Assembly: GCF_026262505.1 (NCBI RefSeq)
Contig: NC_067204.1
Coordinates: forward strand, 9,209,797 to 9,273,796
DNA length: 64,000 nt
DNA from: Trichomonas vaginalis G3
Lineage: Eukaryota; Parabasalia; Trichomonadida; Trichomonadidae
Direction: 5' to 3'
Shown: one piece after another, positions 22,070 to 33,243 of the stretch
Layout of the letters: each line of letters opens with the position of its first letter
Numbering within the stretch: the stretch's first letter is position 1
The notes under the pieces: generated by a model
Told to the model about the DNA's origin: nothing
Database searches by the model: none
What the model saw: only the letters and a program-made list of their open reading frames with translations
Program-made: the position numbers and the translations under genes

Positions 22070-22332
22070 ATGAGTGACAACAAAGTAGTCAAGAGTCCAG
22101 ACAATGAATATAAAAAGAAACTAAACAGAATTAAATCAAAAATATGCTATTACAAAAAGAAGTCGCAATGTGTGGGGTTGAAAACGATAAAGAAATAATC
22201 GAAAAATTAGAAACTTACCGTTCAATCATTAAACTGAGTGAAGCAAAAATAAAAGAATTTAATAGAATAAATAAATTGATTGGAAGAGATGAATTTAATA
22301 AAGATGAATTTTTAAACTCAATCCAAATTTAA
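22070..22332 (+). other. Maverick 1 small Lys-rich ORF region
   Basis: A short basic protein region downstream of the integrase, preceded by a T run and TAAGAAAATG. The helical segment SEAKIKEFNRINKLI is visible. Function unknown. Confidence 0.5.
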
Positions 22333-22493
22333 TTTTTATTCCTCTTCGACAACATCTCTCTTTCCATCATTACTGCATAACCACATTTTCTCAATTTTAG
22401 TGGTTTGTTATTTTTAACATGTTCTTGCATCATTTTTATCATTTCCTCCCTTGTTATGATTCGTGGTAAATTTTGAGCTTGTGGGGTATTCAT
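22329..22493 (-). CDS. Maverick 1 small protein MNTPQAQNLPRIITREEM (54 aa)
   Basis: A 54-residue ORF that is easily missed because it is short. Conservation with the related ORF starting at 55450 in Maverick 2 (MDTPQAQNLPRIITREEM) supports it as a real gene. It is basic, ending LSKRNKN, and overlaps the end of the opposing small ORF by four bases. Function unknown. Confidence 0.65.
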   Translation of the reverse strand: MNTPQAQNLPRIITREEMIKMMQEHVKNNKPLKLRKCGYAVMMEREMLSKRNKN

Positions 22494-22536
22494 TTATGAT
22501 AAAAATAAAAATTTAAATTATGCCGTTCTAAAGTTT

Positions 22537-22690
22537 GTGACAACATGACATTTTGACAACAACATAGGAGGAAGGTAGTTATGACTTATTTTTGAATAAC
22601 CGAAGGTGCTACCATGTTACCATGTGCTACCAGGTCATTTAACTTCTATGAAAAAATGTGACAACATGACATTTTGACAACAACATAGGA
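22537..22690 (+). repeat. Maverick ~121-bp repeat, upstream of helicase
   Basis: One full unit and the start of the next (period 121). Each contains GTGACAACATGACATTTTG and the core GCTACCATGTTACCATGTGC. Inverted copies lie on the other side of the helicase (25105-25200). Confidence 0.85.
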
Positions 22691-22755
22691 AATATGATGC
22701 AGTCCAAAAATAAAGTTAGTTTTAAAATTGTTTTTATTTTTTTATTCCTATATAA

Positions 22756-25065
22756 ATGACAGCAACAAACAACAGCAACAACTATATCGTTTCTGATGAA
22801 AATATCATTGATTCATTAGCTGAGGAATTAGTTGTGGCAGAAACTAAAACCCTCAACGAAAGAATTGGTGAAAACAAGATTGATTTACATAACTACCTCA
22901 AACACGATGGAGGAAGAGGAAGGAAAACTGGTATGGCTTTATTAGTAAATAAAATTTCAAATTTAACGATTATAGATGTTGATATCAATAAATCATACAA
23001 TGATGAACTTAAAGAAACAGTTAGAAAAGACATTTTATCAAAACTTTCGGATAAAGATGTTATCGTTAAAACCGCTTCAGGAGGTCTTCACATTTATTGC
23101 AACACTAATTTCTTCTATTCAACCTCGAACAGAATGATTAAATGTTATTCCTGCAATGATTATGATATTGATATAATGACTTCAATGGATGATTCAAAGC
23201 GTTCTTTAGTAGTTATGGCTGATTCAAGAGTTCGCAAGAATGCAACAGAACCAATCAATACATACTCATTCATTCGTGGAAGTTATGATTCAACATTAAC
23301 CAGAACAGTGAATGATATATTAAATGATTTGAATATTAAGGTAAGAGTTGAACAGAAGAACGAAGAAATAAAGACTATCATGAATGAAAACAAAGATGTA
23401 AACATTGACGATAAACTTGCCCAGAGCATAGTTGATGGCATCTGTGATTTTGAAGTACATAATGACGGTGGAAACATGAATTTAGAAAAAGAAGTTACAT
23501 TATTCACACTGTTTCAAGCTATTAATTCGTTACCTAATCATTTAATTAATGAAGCATACGATAACGTTTATAACTTCTGCAATTTAACTGAAAATGCAAA
23601 AAGTAATTTTGAAAAAGCACGTAATAGATATGCACATTTAATGACTTCTCCATTTGTTTTAGTGAAGATTCTAAAACTATATCAAAAGGAATATTATGAT
23701 GAATATGTTTTACCTTTATTACGTAAGCCAAAAATAACATTTGATATCAAACTTGACGACTCGTTTTTGATAACAGATATTAGACGCAAGGCTGAAAATC
23801 ATCAGTATAAAAACAGTTCTGAAGTAATTGAGGATTTATCACGTGTAATCCGTTTTGTAGATTGTGGAAATAAATATTTCATTCAGAAAGATTACAACAT
23901 ACACGACAAAATGAATCAAATATCATTTGTTCTTCAATCAAACATGAAAGAGTCACTCAAAATGATTAAATTATTTAAAGAAGAAGGTAAAACAATAACA
24001 GCATGGGATGTACTACTAAATCAATTATCCTCATTAACCGTTAAGGGTGTTTGCTTTAAATCTGATTCCCCGATGTTTTCTCAACGTTTCATGGTTATAA
24101 ATACAACATTCTTGAAAAGCCTGATTACTCAAAAATTGAGATGTTTATGATTTCATTAAAGAAGCCATTTTGTGATAATAACGATGAAGTGTATAAATAC
24201 CTTCTCGGCTGGATTGCATCAATGATTCAACATCCTGGAATCAAGAATGAAACAGCAATTATTTTGAAAGGACTTCAGGGAACAGGTAAAAACAGATTTA
24301 CTGACATTATTTCTGAACTTCTCGCTGGTTATTCATGCAAAAACATTACCGAAATAAGTGAGCTAACGGGTAATTTCAACTCAGTTGTTGAAAATAAAAT
24401 GTTTCTTGTACTTAATGAACTCAAGAATGTAGGTGAAGATAGACTCGCAAACTTCAACGCTTTGAAATCAATTATAACGGATAATGAGATTAGAATTAAT
24501 GAAAAGAATCACCAGAAAGAACAGGTCAGAATGTTGCAAACTTCATTTTCGTAACTAACAACGTTTACCCTGTCAAAATTGAAGTTGGAGACAGAAGATA
24601 CGTAGTTTTAAGAGTTAATGGTAAATTCAAGGGTCAATTTGATTACTTCAAGAATTTGATGGATTCATGCACAAAGGAATTTTATGATATTTACTGACGT
24701 ATTTTATCAATTACGACCTTTCATCATTTAATGTACGAATCATACCGATGACTGAAGCCAAACAATTTAATAGAATTATCAACAAATCCTTTAGATGTAT
24801 GGATAAATACACATTATGATGAATTGTGTGCGGGTATGACGTGTAAAAATGCTCTATTCTGCAAACCATCAGACATGAAAGACAAAAAACTTTCAAATGA
24901 GCATTAAGGATAAATGTGATAGGAAACATAGAAGAATAGACGGTAAACAAACATGGTGTTATGTTTTGAAAGAGAGAAATGAAAGGATTATATAAACAGG
25001 TTGAACCAAACGATAATGAGGATTCATTTACTGACGATGAAATACCTGTAAATGAAGCTTTATAA
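22756..25065 (+). other. Maverick 1 primase-SF3 helicase remnant
   Basis: Related to the whole copy in Maverick 2 (51526-53838). The N-terminal primase-polymerase-like region has LTIIDVDINKS and GGLHIYCNTNF; the C-terminal SF3 helicase has Walker A GLQGTGKNRF and Walker B FLVLNELKN. The copy is broken into several pieces. Confidence 0.9.
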
Positions 25066-25104
25066 AGTATGATTTGAATTTATTTTTGCATTAATCCTTT
25101 CATG

Positions 25105-25950
25105 TCTGTTGTCAAAATGTCATGTTGTCACATTTTTTCATAGAAGTTAAATGACCTGGTAGCACATGGTAACATGGTAGCACCTTCGGTTATTCAATAA
25201 TTAATTATTTTTGAATAACTGGGAAATAAATTTACGTCAAATATGCAATTTATAAAATCTTATGTCGACAGGCTACGTAGCACAGTGGTCTAAGGTGGTG
25301 TTATGGGGGGTTAGGGTCTGTGGTTCGAACCGCGACGGCGCCGTATTTTCTTATTTTCTTTGTTTGTCTTGTTTGTCGTGAATAAAAAGTGTCATAAAAG
25401 TGCTCTATCTTCCACGGGAATAAATAAAAAATTTACTTTATTTCTTCTTTATTTCTTCTTTATTTCTTTGTTCCCGTGGAAGAAGGGTTTTGCTGTTTTT
25501 CTCAGCCGAAATCAATGATTTTTTCATTTTTGGAATCCTTAGCGAATGAGGAATCTTTTCTCTCGTGGAAGCTTTGAACAAAAATATATTTTTGGATCAT
25601 TTACGCTCATTACGAAGAAATCATGACAAAGAATATACGATGAAGAAATCATGACAAATCATTTACGCTCATGTTTGACAAAGAATATACATTCATTACG
25701 ATGAAGAAGTCATGACAAAGCATAAACGATGAATGATCATGACAAAACATTAACGTAAACATTTATTTCCTGTGTTGTTGTCTAAATGTCATGTTGTCTC
25801 ATTTTTTCATAGAAGTTAAATGACCTGAAAACATTAACGTAACCATTAACGTAACCATTAACGTAACCATTAACGTAACCATTTATTTCTGCAGTTCATC
25901 CATTACTTCATTACCTAATTAATTACAGACATAAAATATATTTAGTTCAT
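25105..25950. other. Maverick 1 gene-free central zone with repeats
   Basis: It separates the convergent replication and virion-type blocks. Contents: inverted ~121-bp repeat copy (25105-25200), a tRNA-like sequence, a 12-bp inverted repeat CTTCCACGGGAA/TTCCCGTGGAAG enclosing about 50 T-rich bases (about 25410-25485), short repeats built on ATCATGACAAA and CATTTACGCTCAT, and a tandem array of CATTAACGTAAC (about 25829-25882). It is a candidate for a replication or transcription-termination region. Confidence 0.7.
25271..25343 (+). tRNA. tRNA-like sequence (probable tRNA pseudogene) in Maverick 1
   Basis: Seventy-three bases with a good A box (TAGCACAGTGG) and a near-consensus B box (GGTTCGAACC) at proper spacing, followed by T-rich sequence. 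Acceptor ends pair at five of seven positions (GGCTACG with CGGCGCC). The T stem pairs only if the loop is one base short, and no convincing anticodon stem forms. It is therefore either a decayed tRNA or a tRNA-derived pol III promoter. The anticodon cannot be assigned. Confidence 0.4.
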
Positions 25951-27603
25951 TCATTGAACTCTATACCATGCGTAAACAGTCATAAATGGTGGCATATAAT
26001 CTTTACTTTGTCCCGTTGTTTGTGTATATCCTGAAACGCGATGTGTATGGTTTCCTCCTCCCTCAGTGTTACTCCAGTAACAATCTATAGCAAACTTAAC
26101 GTTGTCTTTAACATCATATCCTTTACCTTTTATCATTGCTGACCAATCCCAATATCTATGCTTATGCCAACCCGCTTGAGATGTACTTAAATCTATGTAG
26201 TGACTGTGTGCAGGTAAATTTTCACCTGTAATCGTTTTACTTCCACCTATTTCCTTTGAAGAGTTTGCACAATACAAAAACCTGTCGACTATTTGTTCCC
26301 ATGCACCAACACCAAACATTGCTTGAGGACCTCTCACATCCATAGATGTATAAATAGAACCTACTGGGTTCATTAAATCAAACATATGAGATATTATAGG
26401 ATTGTCTCTTTTGAACTTAAAATATAGTGCAACTATTTCAGGTTTCTTCTGGTTTGTGTCAGAATATTTTTTATAATATAATCTTATGTTTTCAGGGTAG
26501 GTAAAATCTTGACTATAATATTTATTTCTGTCATCTTCATAATAGTATACTATTCTCGTTTTTTCTATTGCATTATATCTTTTATATCTATAATAATCTA
26601 AATATAATGTTAGCTTTTGTTCATCTACATGTGGTGTTCTGACATCATCTCCATAGTCGAAATAATACGGTGCTGGAGCTACGTTAGACAATGTCATATC
26701 TGTCATTTCATAAACTCTTAAATATTTCTTTTGTTCGTCTCCATATAAGTTTAAGTAACAGTTGTTGTCTAATGGAACTTTAACTTGTGTGTCATCATTC
26801 TTTTTATAACTTACATACATTTCATTGTTATTTTTCGGAATGAGTTTACACCGCATACCATTTTTTAAGGAATGTACCAATTGCCCTCTAAAATATTTAT
26901 TTTCTTCATAGACGGAAAAGTCACCAGCAATAGTTTCAATATTTTTAGTTGTTCCTATCAAACTTTGGTATATTTCATTCACATATTCTTTATCTGCTTT
27001 CTTCTCTAACTCATCGTTGACATATGTTTTATCCGCTTTAAGGTCTAAACATTCTGAAACCCACCCCGTATCAGCTTTAGTTTTTAAAATCTTTGATGTC
27101 CATTCATGATACCATCCAACCATTTCTTTAATTTCATTATTTTTTTCATTCACATATTCCTTATCTGCTTTCTTCATTAATGCACTAGCCACAAGTCCCT
27201 TATCTGCTTTCTTCATTAATTCACTAGTCACATATTCCTTATCTACTTTCTTCATTATGTCATTTAGGAAACCTTTTATGAATTCCTCATTTAAATTAAA
27301 TCTTCCAATCTTCAAAACTTTAGGAAATGCATTTAATGCGTAATATCTTTGTTCTTCTGGTGGAATTGATGTTATATCATCCGTTATTCCTTTAATTTTT
27401 GAATTCATAAATAAAATTTCTTTTATATTTGATATCACTGCACCACCTTTGCAAACGAATTCGAAATGGTCATTTTTCAATACTATCTCCAAATCTCCAT
27501 ATTTCAACATTTGCGTTTGTTCTGCCGTCTTTGAATTATATGCATATATGGCGTATGTAATGGTCTGTGCCTTAAGTTGTTGTGGTTGCTGTTGTTTAAT
27601 CAT
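25951..27603 (-). CDS. Maverick 1 fibre-like protein with phage tail-collar C-terminus
   Basis: This 550-residue ORF reads whole. The N-terminus begins with Q-rich MIKQQQPQQ. Residues about 115-220 contain repeated units of the form KKADKEYVNDELEKKADK, typical of trimeric phage fibres. A central domain (about 225-395) is rich in Y, K and D. The C-terminal ~150 residues resemble the phage tail-collar/fibre tip (NPVGSIYTS, FGVGAWEQI, LPAHSHY, GGGNHTH, YMPPFMTVYAWYRV). In phages such proteins bind the host surface. The Maverick 2 homologue (48974-51130) shares both ends but has a different centre. Confidence 0.8.
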   Translation of the reverse strand: MIKQQQPQQLKAQTITYAIYAYNSKTAEQTQMLKYGDLEIVLKNDHFEFVCKGGAVISNIKEILFMNSKIKGITDDITSIPPEEQRYYALNAFPKVLKIGRFNLNEEFIKGFLNDIMKKVDKEYVTSELMKKADKGLVASALMKKADKEYVNEKNNEIKEMVGWYHEWTSKILKTKADTGWVSECLDLKADKTYVNDELEKKADKEYVNEIYQSLIGTTKNIETIAGDFSVYEENKYFRGQLVHSLKNGMRCKLIPKNNNEMYVSYKKNDDTQVKVPLDNNCYLNLYGDEQKKYLRVYEMTDMTLSNVAPAPYYFDYGDDVRTPHVDEQKLTLYLDYYRYKRYNAIEKTRIVYYYEDDRNKYYSQDFTYPENIRLYYKKYSDTNQKKPEIVALYFKFKRDNPIISHMFDLMNPVGSIYTSMDVRGPQAMFGVGAWEQIVDRFLYCANSSKEIGGSKTITGENLPAHSHYIDLSTSQAGWHKHRYWDWSAMIKGKGYDVKDNVKFAIDCYWSNTEGGGNHTHRVSGYTQTTGQSKDYMPPFMTVYAWYRVQ

Positions 27604-27712
27604 TTATTATGATTTAAAAATAAATATTTAATCCGTTATCTCATCAGCTATTTTTTCTATTTGAAATTGCCATAATATTTCATTCATGAATTCTAAATCA
27701 CAATCAAATAGG

Positions 27713-28339
27713 TCAGTTACTTCTAAATTTAATATTTGATAAATCTTTTGAATGAAGAATAAATGAATTCCCGGATAATTGAAACGGATATGATAAAGAA
27801 AATATGTTTAAGTTGATGGATAAAATGTTTTGTATTGATGGGTAAGAGTTAGGGTCTAATGTTTGATGTGAAAATCTCATTGGGGTATTAACTTTATCAC
27901 ATTTGATTAAAATGAAATTGGAACCAGTGTCAGAATACAAAACATCCCCAACATCTTTTTCAAAATTTAATATCCCCAACAATGAACGAAGATGAGGAGT
28001 ACAAAATTTAATTTTCAGCGGAAATTTAATAAGGTTATTTATTTCATCAAGTTCAAAAAGTTTATCAGGTTTTGATTTAAAATTTTCTTTATACCATATG
28101 ATAAATGATTCGTTTAAATAACTTAAAATCATGTTAATATCCCATTTCGTTATCACATTATTTATATACATAACATACGTTTTTTCAAGGTCATCTTTAA
28201 TAAATGATATATAATCTGAAGGGTCTAAAAGAATGGGATTAAATTTACCACTCACAGAAACGAGAGTAACATTATAAATTCCGCTAACTGTTAAATTTAA
28301 TTCACAACTATTATTCGAAATAATATTGATAATTGACAT
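27713..28339 (-). CDS. Maverick 1 unknown protein (208 aa)
   Basis: Reads whole; begins MSIINIISNNSCELNL and is rich in I, N and S with predicted beta strands. Conserved at the same relative place in Maverick 2. Divergent from and partly overlapping upstream sequence of the next gene. Function unknown; its neighbourhood suggests a virion-type role. Confidence 0.65.
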   Translation of the reverse strand: MSIINIISNNSCELNLTVSGIYNVTLVSVSGKFNPILLDPSDYISFIKDDLEKTYVMYINNVITKWDINMILSYLNESFIIWYKENFKSKPDKLFELDEINNLIKFPLKIKFCTPHLRSLLGILNFEKDVGDVLYSDTGSNFILIKCDKVNTPMRFSHQTLDPNSYPSIQNILSINLNIFSLSYPFQLSGNSFILHSKDLSNIKFRSN

Positions 28340-28358
28340 TTTTATTACGAATAAAAAT

Positions 28359-28838
28359 ATGGTAAAGCGTTATTTTCCAGTGATAAATAAAACTAGAATA
28401 AGATTACCTCAAGAATTCATAAATTCAACGAATAAGAAATTCATTCATGTTATAAATTTTAGTGTTTTCAGAAAATATGAGTCAGTGTCATATTCATCAA
28501 CAGGTTATATTTCACTTCATTCAAATTTAGTTCAATCAAACCCATATAATGACCATTTCATAAGATTTTCAGATGGTATTAAAAATGTAATTGATAGATT
28601 AAAATATGAACAGATTGACAATATCGAATTTTTGGAATTTTGGTTTAAATATCCCGATGGAAAAAAGATTGAAGTTAAAGATAAAGCTGATACTATAACA
28701 AAAACAATTACAATGACCGATCCAGATAGTGGGGAACAAAAAGAAATAAAACAAACGATAGAAACTGGTGAAAGGTCAATTATTATTGATTATGATTCAA
28801 AGGATTATTATTCGATAATGTTAATGCTTGAATATTAA
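28359..28838 (+). CDS. Maverick 1 unknown protein (MVKRYFPVINKT)
   Basis: About 159 residues from the ATG at 28359, near-identical in Maverick 2 (47743-48222). A mixed alpha/beta composition with FIHVINFSVFRKYESV and a C-terminal IIIDYDSKDYYSIMLMLEY. Its last four bases overlap the end of the opposing ORF. No family recognised. Confidence 0.65.
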   Translation: MVKRYFPVINKTRIRLPQEFINSTNKKFIHVINFSVFRKYESVSYSSTGYISLHSNLVQSNPYNDHFIRFSDGIKNVIDRLKYEQIDNIEFLEFWFKYPDGKKIEVKDKADTITKTITMTDPDSGEQKEIKQTIETGERSIIIDYDSKDYYSIMLMLEY

Positions 28839-29473
28839 ATAGCCTTAACAAAGAATTTTTCAAGTGATATTTTATATTCATCAACTATTTTATTATAAAT
28901 ATCATTATATGTTAAATGAAGTTCAGTTGTTGTTCCGTTCTTTGATATCTTAATTGTGCTAATATCCTTTATAGGATTTATTTTTGCAACTGTTCCGCAG
29001 CATGAAACCTCATCATCTATGAAAAATTGAATCTTAACGTCTGAATCTTGAACATCACAAAGAATGGCGATAATGTGAATTAATGATTCATAAGGTAAAA
29101 TAATTAAACCGGATTGGTCAATTAAATTTATTATTGAATCATAATTATTAATTATTATATCACGGTAAATTTTCATTAATTCAGAATTAATGTCTATTTT
29201 ATATGGGTTCTCGATGTTTGATGAAAGAGGTGGGGGGTATGTTGGATATGTGGGGATTTCAACGGGTTCTTTACCGGGTTCAGATAAAATGATTGGGTCT
29301 CCATCTTCTTTATTTTGCTCCTCCTCCTTTTTCGGCAAGTCACGAGTTAATTCGGGGCTAACATTAACTTTAACATTTTGAATAATTCGTGATTTATCAT
29401 CATTTACGTTATAACCAACCGTAATCTCTGCTTTTGCGTTAGTGTTCTTTTGACTAGTGAAACGTCTTCTCAT
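28835..29473 (-). CDS. Maverick 1 unknown protein (MRRRFTSQKN, 212 aa)
   Basis: Basic N-terminus, acidic and proline-rich linker (EIPTYPTYPPPL), and a C-terminal globular domain ending EKFFVKAI. Reads whole. The Maverick 2 equivalent covers 47053-47746. Function unknown. Confidence 0.65.
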   Translation of the reverse strand: MRRRFTSQKNTNAKAEITVGYNVNDDKSRIIQNVKVNVSPELTRDLPKKEEEQNKEDGDPIILSEPGKEPVEIPTYPTYPPPLSSNIENPYKIDINSELMKIYRDIIINNYDSIINLIDQSGLIILPYESLIHIIAILCDVQDSDVKIQFFIDDEVSCCGTVAKINPIKDISTIKISKNGTTTELHLTYNDIYNKIVDEYKISLEKFFVKAI

Positions 29474-29506
29474 TTATATTCGAATAAAAAAAATATATTT
29501 AAACTT

Positions 29507-30404
29507 TTATTTTGCTGGAACTTTTGAATCTATTATTCCCTGTATTTGTTCATGAAGTTGATTTTTAGCATTTTCATCGAAATTAATAGACCGAATATAT
29601 TCATTAATTGCATTCTTATAATCATCTGATTTCTCAAATTTTCTTTTATCTGATTCCTTAACTAAATCATAAGTTAAACCACGTTGCTGATATAATGGTT
29701 TCTTAATTAAATCTTTGAATGCTTGAGATAAAGCACCTGATGCAATTCTTGCTACTATAATTGGTTGGAATTGCTGTTTAAGTTCATCTTTAACATTTGC
29801 GAAAACTGGATCGAATAAAGCAACTTTAAAGAATTTCTTAGCTGAAATTTCAGGTCTAATATTTGCATATTGACCATCAAACTGGTTAGAATATCGTGGT
29901 AATCCATCCGGTCCCTCTTCAATAGCATTTAATTCTTCATTGAAATAAGAATATGGATTATGACGGTATGAATTAATTGGACCATTTTCACCTTCTCCAA
30001 TGTATTGTTTAACAGCTTTTCCATTTTCATCAAATTGCATAGGATAACGTTCATTATATACTTTACGTTTAGGATAATCAGATAGTTAATTTATAACCAT
30101 TTATGACTTTAATATTACCTTGACCATCAGTAACGAAAACTTCATTTATACCATCAGGTTTTCCATTTGGACCCGTAATGTCTGCTTCGTGTGCTTCCCA
30201 ATTTGGACCATGACGTTTGGCATATGCTTGAGCTTCTGGTAATGTTAAAACGTTTCTCATTTGTTTAACATCTTTTTGAAGACCAGCAACAATATGAACT
30301 AATTCTTTCATTCCATCAGGAACTTTCATAGTTCTATTATATGCACCCTTTTTGTTTGTCCCTTGTTTTAATGGAACCTGTAGAAGATTTGCTATTTCTG
30401 TCAT
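29507..30404 (-). other. Maverick 1 probable structural protein region
   Basis: Begins [20 protein letters not shown]; later segments PINSYRHNPYSYFNEELNAI and FFKVALFDPVFANVKDELKQ are also found in Maverick 2 (46070-46968). Adjacent to the packaging ATPase. Family not recognised. Broken. Confidence 0.6.
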
Positions 30405-30434
30405 GTTTAATTATAAATAAAAAATAAAAATTAA

Positions 30435-31271
30435 TTATAAAAAGTTAATCAAATTTAACACTCCTTTATTTAAATCAACTATTATTTTTCCATGTTCACC
30501 TAATTGCTGATATTGTGTGTAAAGTTCATTAATGCTCATTGGTAAATTCACTTGATAAAGCATAACGTTCAACTGTTGACGACTAAACCCACTGAAAATG
30601 AAAAGGGTTGATAGATTTGATTTAATGTTTGTGCTTAATGCTTTGAAGTATTGAACAGCCATAAAGAATGAACACTGAATGTGTCGACATTGAGTTAATA
30701 ACTGATTAAAATATGATTTCTCATTTGTTATTAGTTTTGATTTCACTGCATCATCTAGAAAAATGAGTGAATGCAAAAATTCTCTATCAAAATTTGAAAT
30801 AGAAAGTGTTTCAAATAATTCATCCCGTTGTTTATCAATAATTTTATCCTCTAATCCTTGCTTCTTGATTGTATTATATAATTCTTTATACATTAAAAAG
30901 TTTTTTAAATAATCTTCTGCTTCTTCTTGTGATAAATAAATAATTGGAATTTTGATTAAATGCTTTAAAGATTCAAATGTATCATCTGAAGGTGAACCTG
31001 AACGGTTGATATAAATTAACACATGTGAATAGGGGGAAGTGTTAGCAATAATGATAATTTGTTTTAATATCGTTAATGTTTTACCTTTATTTTGTTTACC
31101 AATTGCTGCAGTGATTGAATTTAAGTAACATTCAGAATATGGAATTTTCATTAATTTTTCCTTAGATAGAGCATTTCTATTATCACTCAATGCTTCATTA
31201 ATCATATCATCTACGTATGTATTATATACTCCCGCTAATTCTTCATAAGGGGTGAATGAATTTAAATCCAT
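30435..31271 (-). CDS. Maverick 1 FtsK/HerA-type DNA-packaging ATPase
   Basis: A 278-residue whole ORF. Walker A is GKQNKGKTLT near residue 58, Walker B is FLHSLIFLDDAV near residue 165, and a sensor-like region with CRHIQCSFFMAVQYF follows. This matches the A32/FtsK-HerA packaging ATPases carried by Polintons and related viruses, which pump DNA into a capsid. It sits next to the probable capsid gene, as in other Polintons. Confidence 0.85.
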   Translation of the reverse strand: MDLNSFTPYEELAGVYNTYVDDMINEALSDNRNALSKEKLMKIPYSECYLNSITAAIGKQNKGKTLTILKQIIIIANTSPYSHVLIYINRSGSPSDDTFESLKHLIKIPIIYLSQEEAEDYLKNFLMYKELYNTIKKQGLEDKIIDKQRDELFETLSISNFDREFLHSLIFLDDAVKSKLITNEKSYFNQLLTQCRHIQCSFFMAVQYFKALSTNIKSNLSTLFIFSGFSRQQLNVMLYQVNLPMSINELYTQYQQLGEHGKIIVDLNKGVLNLINFL

Positions 31272-31295
31272 TTAATCAAAAATAAATTTATAATT

Positions 31296-32934
31296 TTATA
31301 CATTTCTATTCATCAATATTTCATCATATGAACTTCTATACTGCGGTGGTGTACCTGTTGGATGATATTTCAAACCTTCGTCCGGTGTCCATGTCCAATA
31401 TGTAGTCCTAGTAAACCAAACCTGAGGAGGATTTGTCACCTTTGAACAGTAAGTGTCATTTTCACCCTGAATGATTGGATAAGCTTTCACTTGTACTGTA
31501 ACTTGTGAGTTGAAAGTTTCTAATCCATCAAAGAATATACCCGCTCCATCACGTTGAACTGGAATAGTGCATAAGAATGAAGTTTGGTCTTTCCATGTTC
31601 TAGCTAATGGTGTGCCATTATCATCATTCAGTGGTCTAGTTAATGAGTCCTCGTATTCTTCCGTGCATTCATTCACCCCATCTAAATCAGAAGCTTGAAG
31701 CATACGTGTAAAGAATATGTCACCCACTGTGGTCATCGCTTGATCGGGGAAGTTTCTGGAATCTATAGTGACCTGAAGACCTCGAAGCATTGGATTTTCT
31801 AAAACTGTTCTTTGCATTGCATTCTTCGGAAATGCTAACACAACATCTGTAACATTATGAAGAGCGTATGAGAAATCTGAGCTGATACCTTCAGGAGTGA
31901 CGCAACCTCCATTTAGTGAACGAACGTCAATATGTTGAGCTGGAATCATGAATGGATCTTCCTTACTAAATAAACGTGGTATTGCTTTAACTGATTCTTC
32001 AATTAAACCGTATCCTGGTGTAATGCATTTATCCTCTAAAACTTCCATCTTTGTGCATGAAATAATAACGTCATCAACTGTTGCGTCAGCAGATGTAGCA
32101 GCTAAGCTGTAATTAATTTGGAGGAAGTCCGATTTGTTGGAATTTGCGATCATATTTATAAACATGATTCATAATCTTTTCATAATTTTCATCAGTTATC
32201 TTTTCATAAACGTAATTTTGTAAATCAGCAACTCTTAACGGGTCAACCTGACAAAATACTAAAGTATCCTGAAAACATAATATTTAAGAATGATTTCACC
32301 AAATGATTTAGGATAATCATCGAACGCCTGAAATGCTAACAAATCATTTACCGGAATAATCATATCAAAAGTGATATCAACTTCATTCATTTGCTTTCTT
32401 GAAAACTTCTGAAGGGTCAATATATTTACCACATACTGAGTTATCATATTTTTGAACATTATTATATAACGAATGAACAAACTTTTTAACTTTCCTTTCT
32501 GATTTTGGTTTATATGTTGCAAATGCGAAAGATTCACGGGCGCAATTCCATCTGAAGATAACCGGCATCACCTCTTTCGGTTTCTACTTCTAATTGTTTA
32601 AAGCTTTGATTTGATGATTTGTAACCAACGAATAAACGCATGCATTTAAAAGCGGCATCACATGTGAAAGCTTTATTTGAAACTAGAGTTGCTCTAACTT
32701 TGCGTTTAATATATGTGTCACCAATTGGTTCACATCATGAGCCGGATTTGTAATTCTTAAATGAGTTTGTTTATCATCAAAATATGGAGCATCAGAGTCA
32801 TAGCATGAACTTTCAAGTTCTCTATAATATCTTCTTCCATCATTCTTTGCGAATATTTCATTTATCTTTTCGAATGAATGAAACACATTTCCATTAATCG
32901 GTTTGGTGTTTGGCACTAAATAGTTAGTCGTCAT
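31296..32934 (-). other. Maverick 1 probable major capsid protein remnant
   Basis: Begins MTTNYLVPNTKPINGNVFHS; later landmarks are IPAQHIDVRSLNGGCVTPEG, QVWFTRTTYWTWTPDEG and the C-terminal SSYDEILMNRNV. Size (about 540 residues), beta-rich composition and position beside the packaging ATPase fit the double jelly-roll capsid protein of Polintons, but no diagnostic motif proves it. Broken. Confidence 0.6.
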
Positions 32935-33003
32935 TTATTAATAAATAAAAAATCAAAATTAAAAGATGAAAATGAATTTTTAATTTTAATGAAATAATCA
33001 ACT

Positions 33004-33219
33004 ATGGCTGCAGGATTCTTTAAGAAACTGTGGGATAAAGTAAAAAGAGGAGCGCATAAAGTTTGGGAAACAATGAAGAAAGGAGCAAATTGGATATTTA
33101 AGAATAAAGAAGCAATTAGTGACATTGCTGAATCAATAACGCCAAAAGCTGCCCCAATAAGAGAAATTTTAAATAAAGGAGAAAAAGTTTATCAAAGACT
33201 ACAACCGATACTAAGATAA
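33004..33219 (+). CDS. Maverick 1 small amphipathic peptide (71 aa)
   Basis: Begins MAAGFFKKLWDKVKRGAHKV and is strongly basic and amphipathic, ending YQRLQPILR. It shares its first 11 residues with the convergent neighbour 33244-33480. Size and character recall adenovirus membrane-active or DNA-condensing core peptides (by analogy only). Confidence 0.6.
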   Translation: MAAGFFKKLWDKVKRGAHKVWETMKKGANWIFKNKEAISDIAESITPKAAPIREILNKGEKVYQRLQPILR

Positions 33220-33243
33220 AAATAATATTTATTTATTTTTCCA

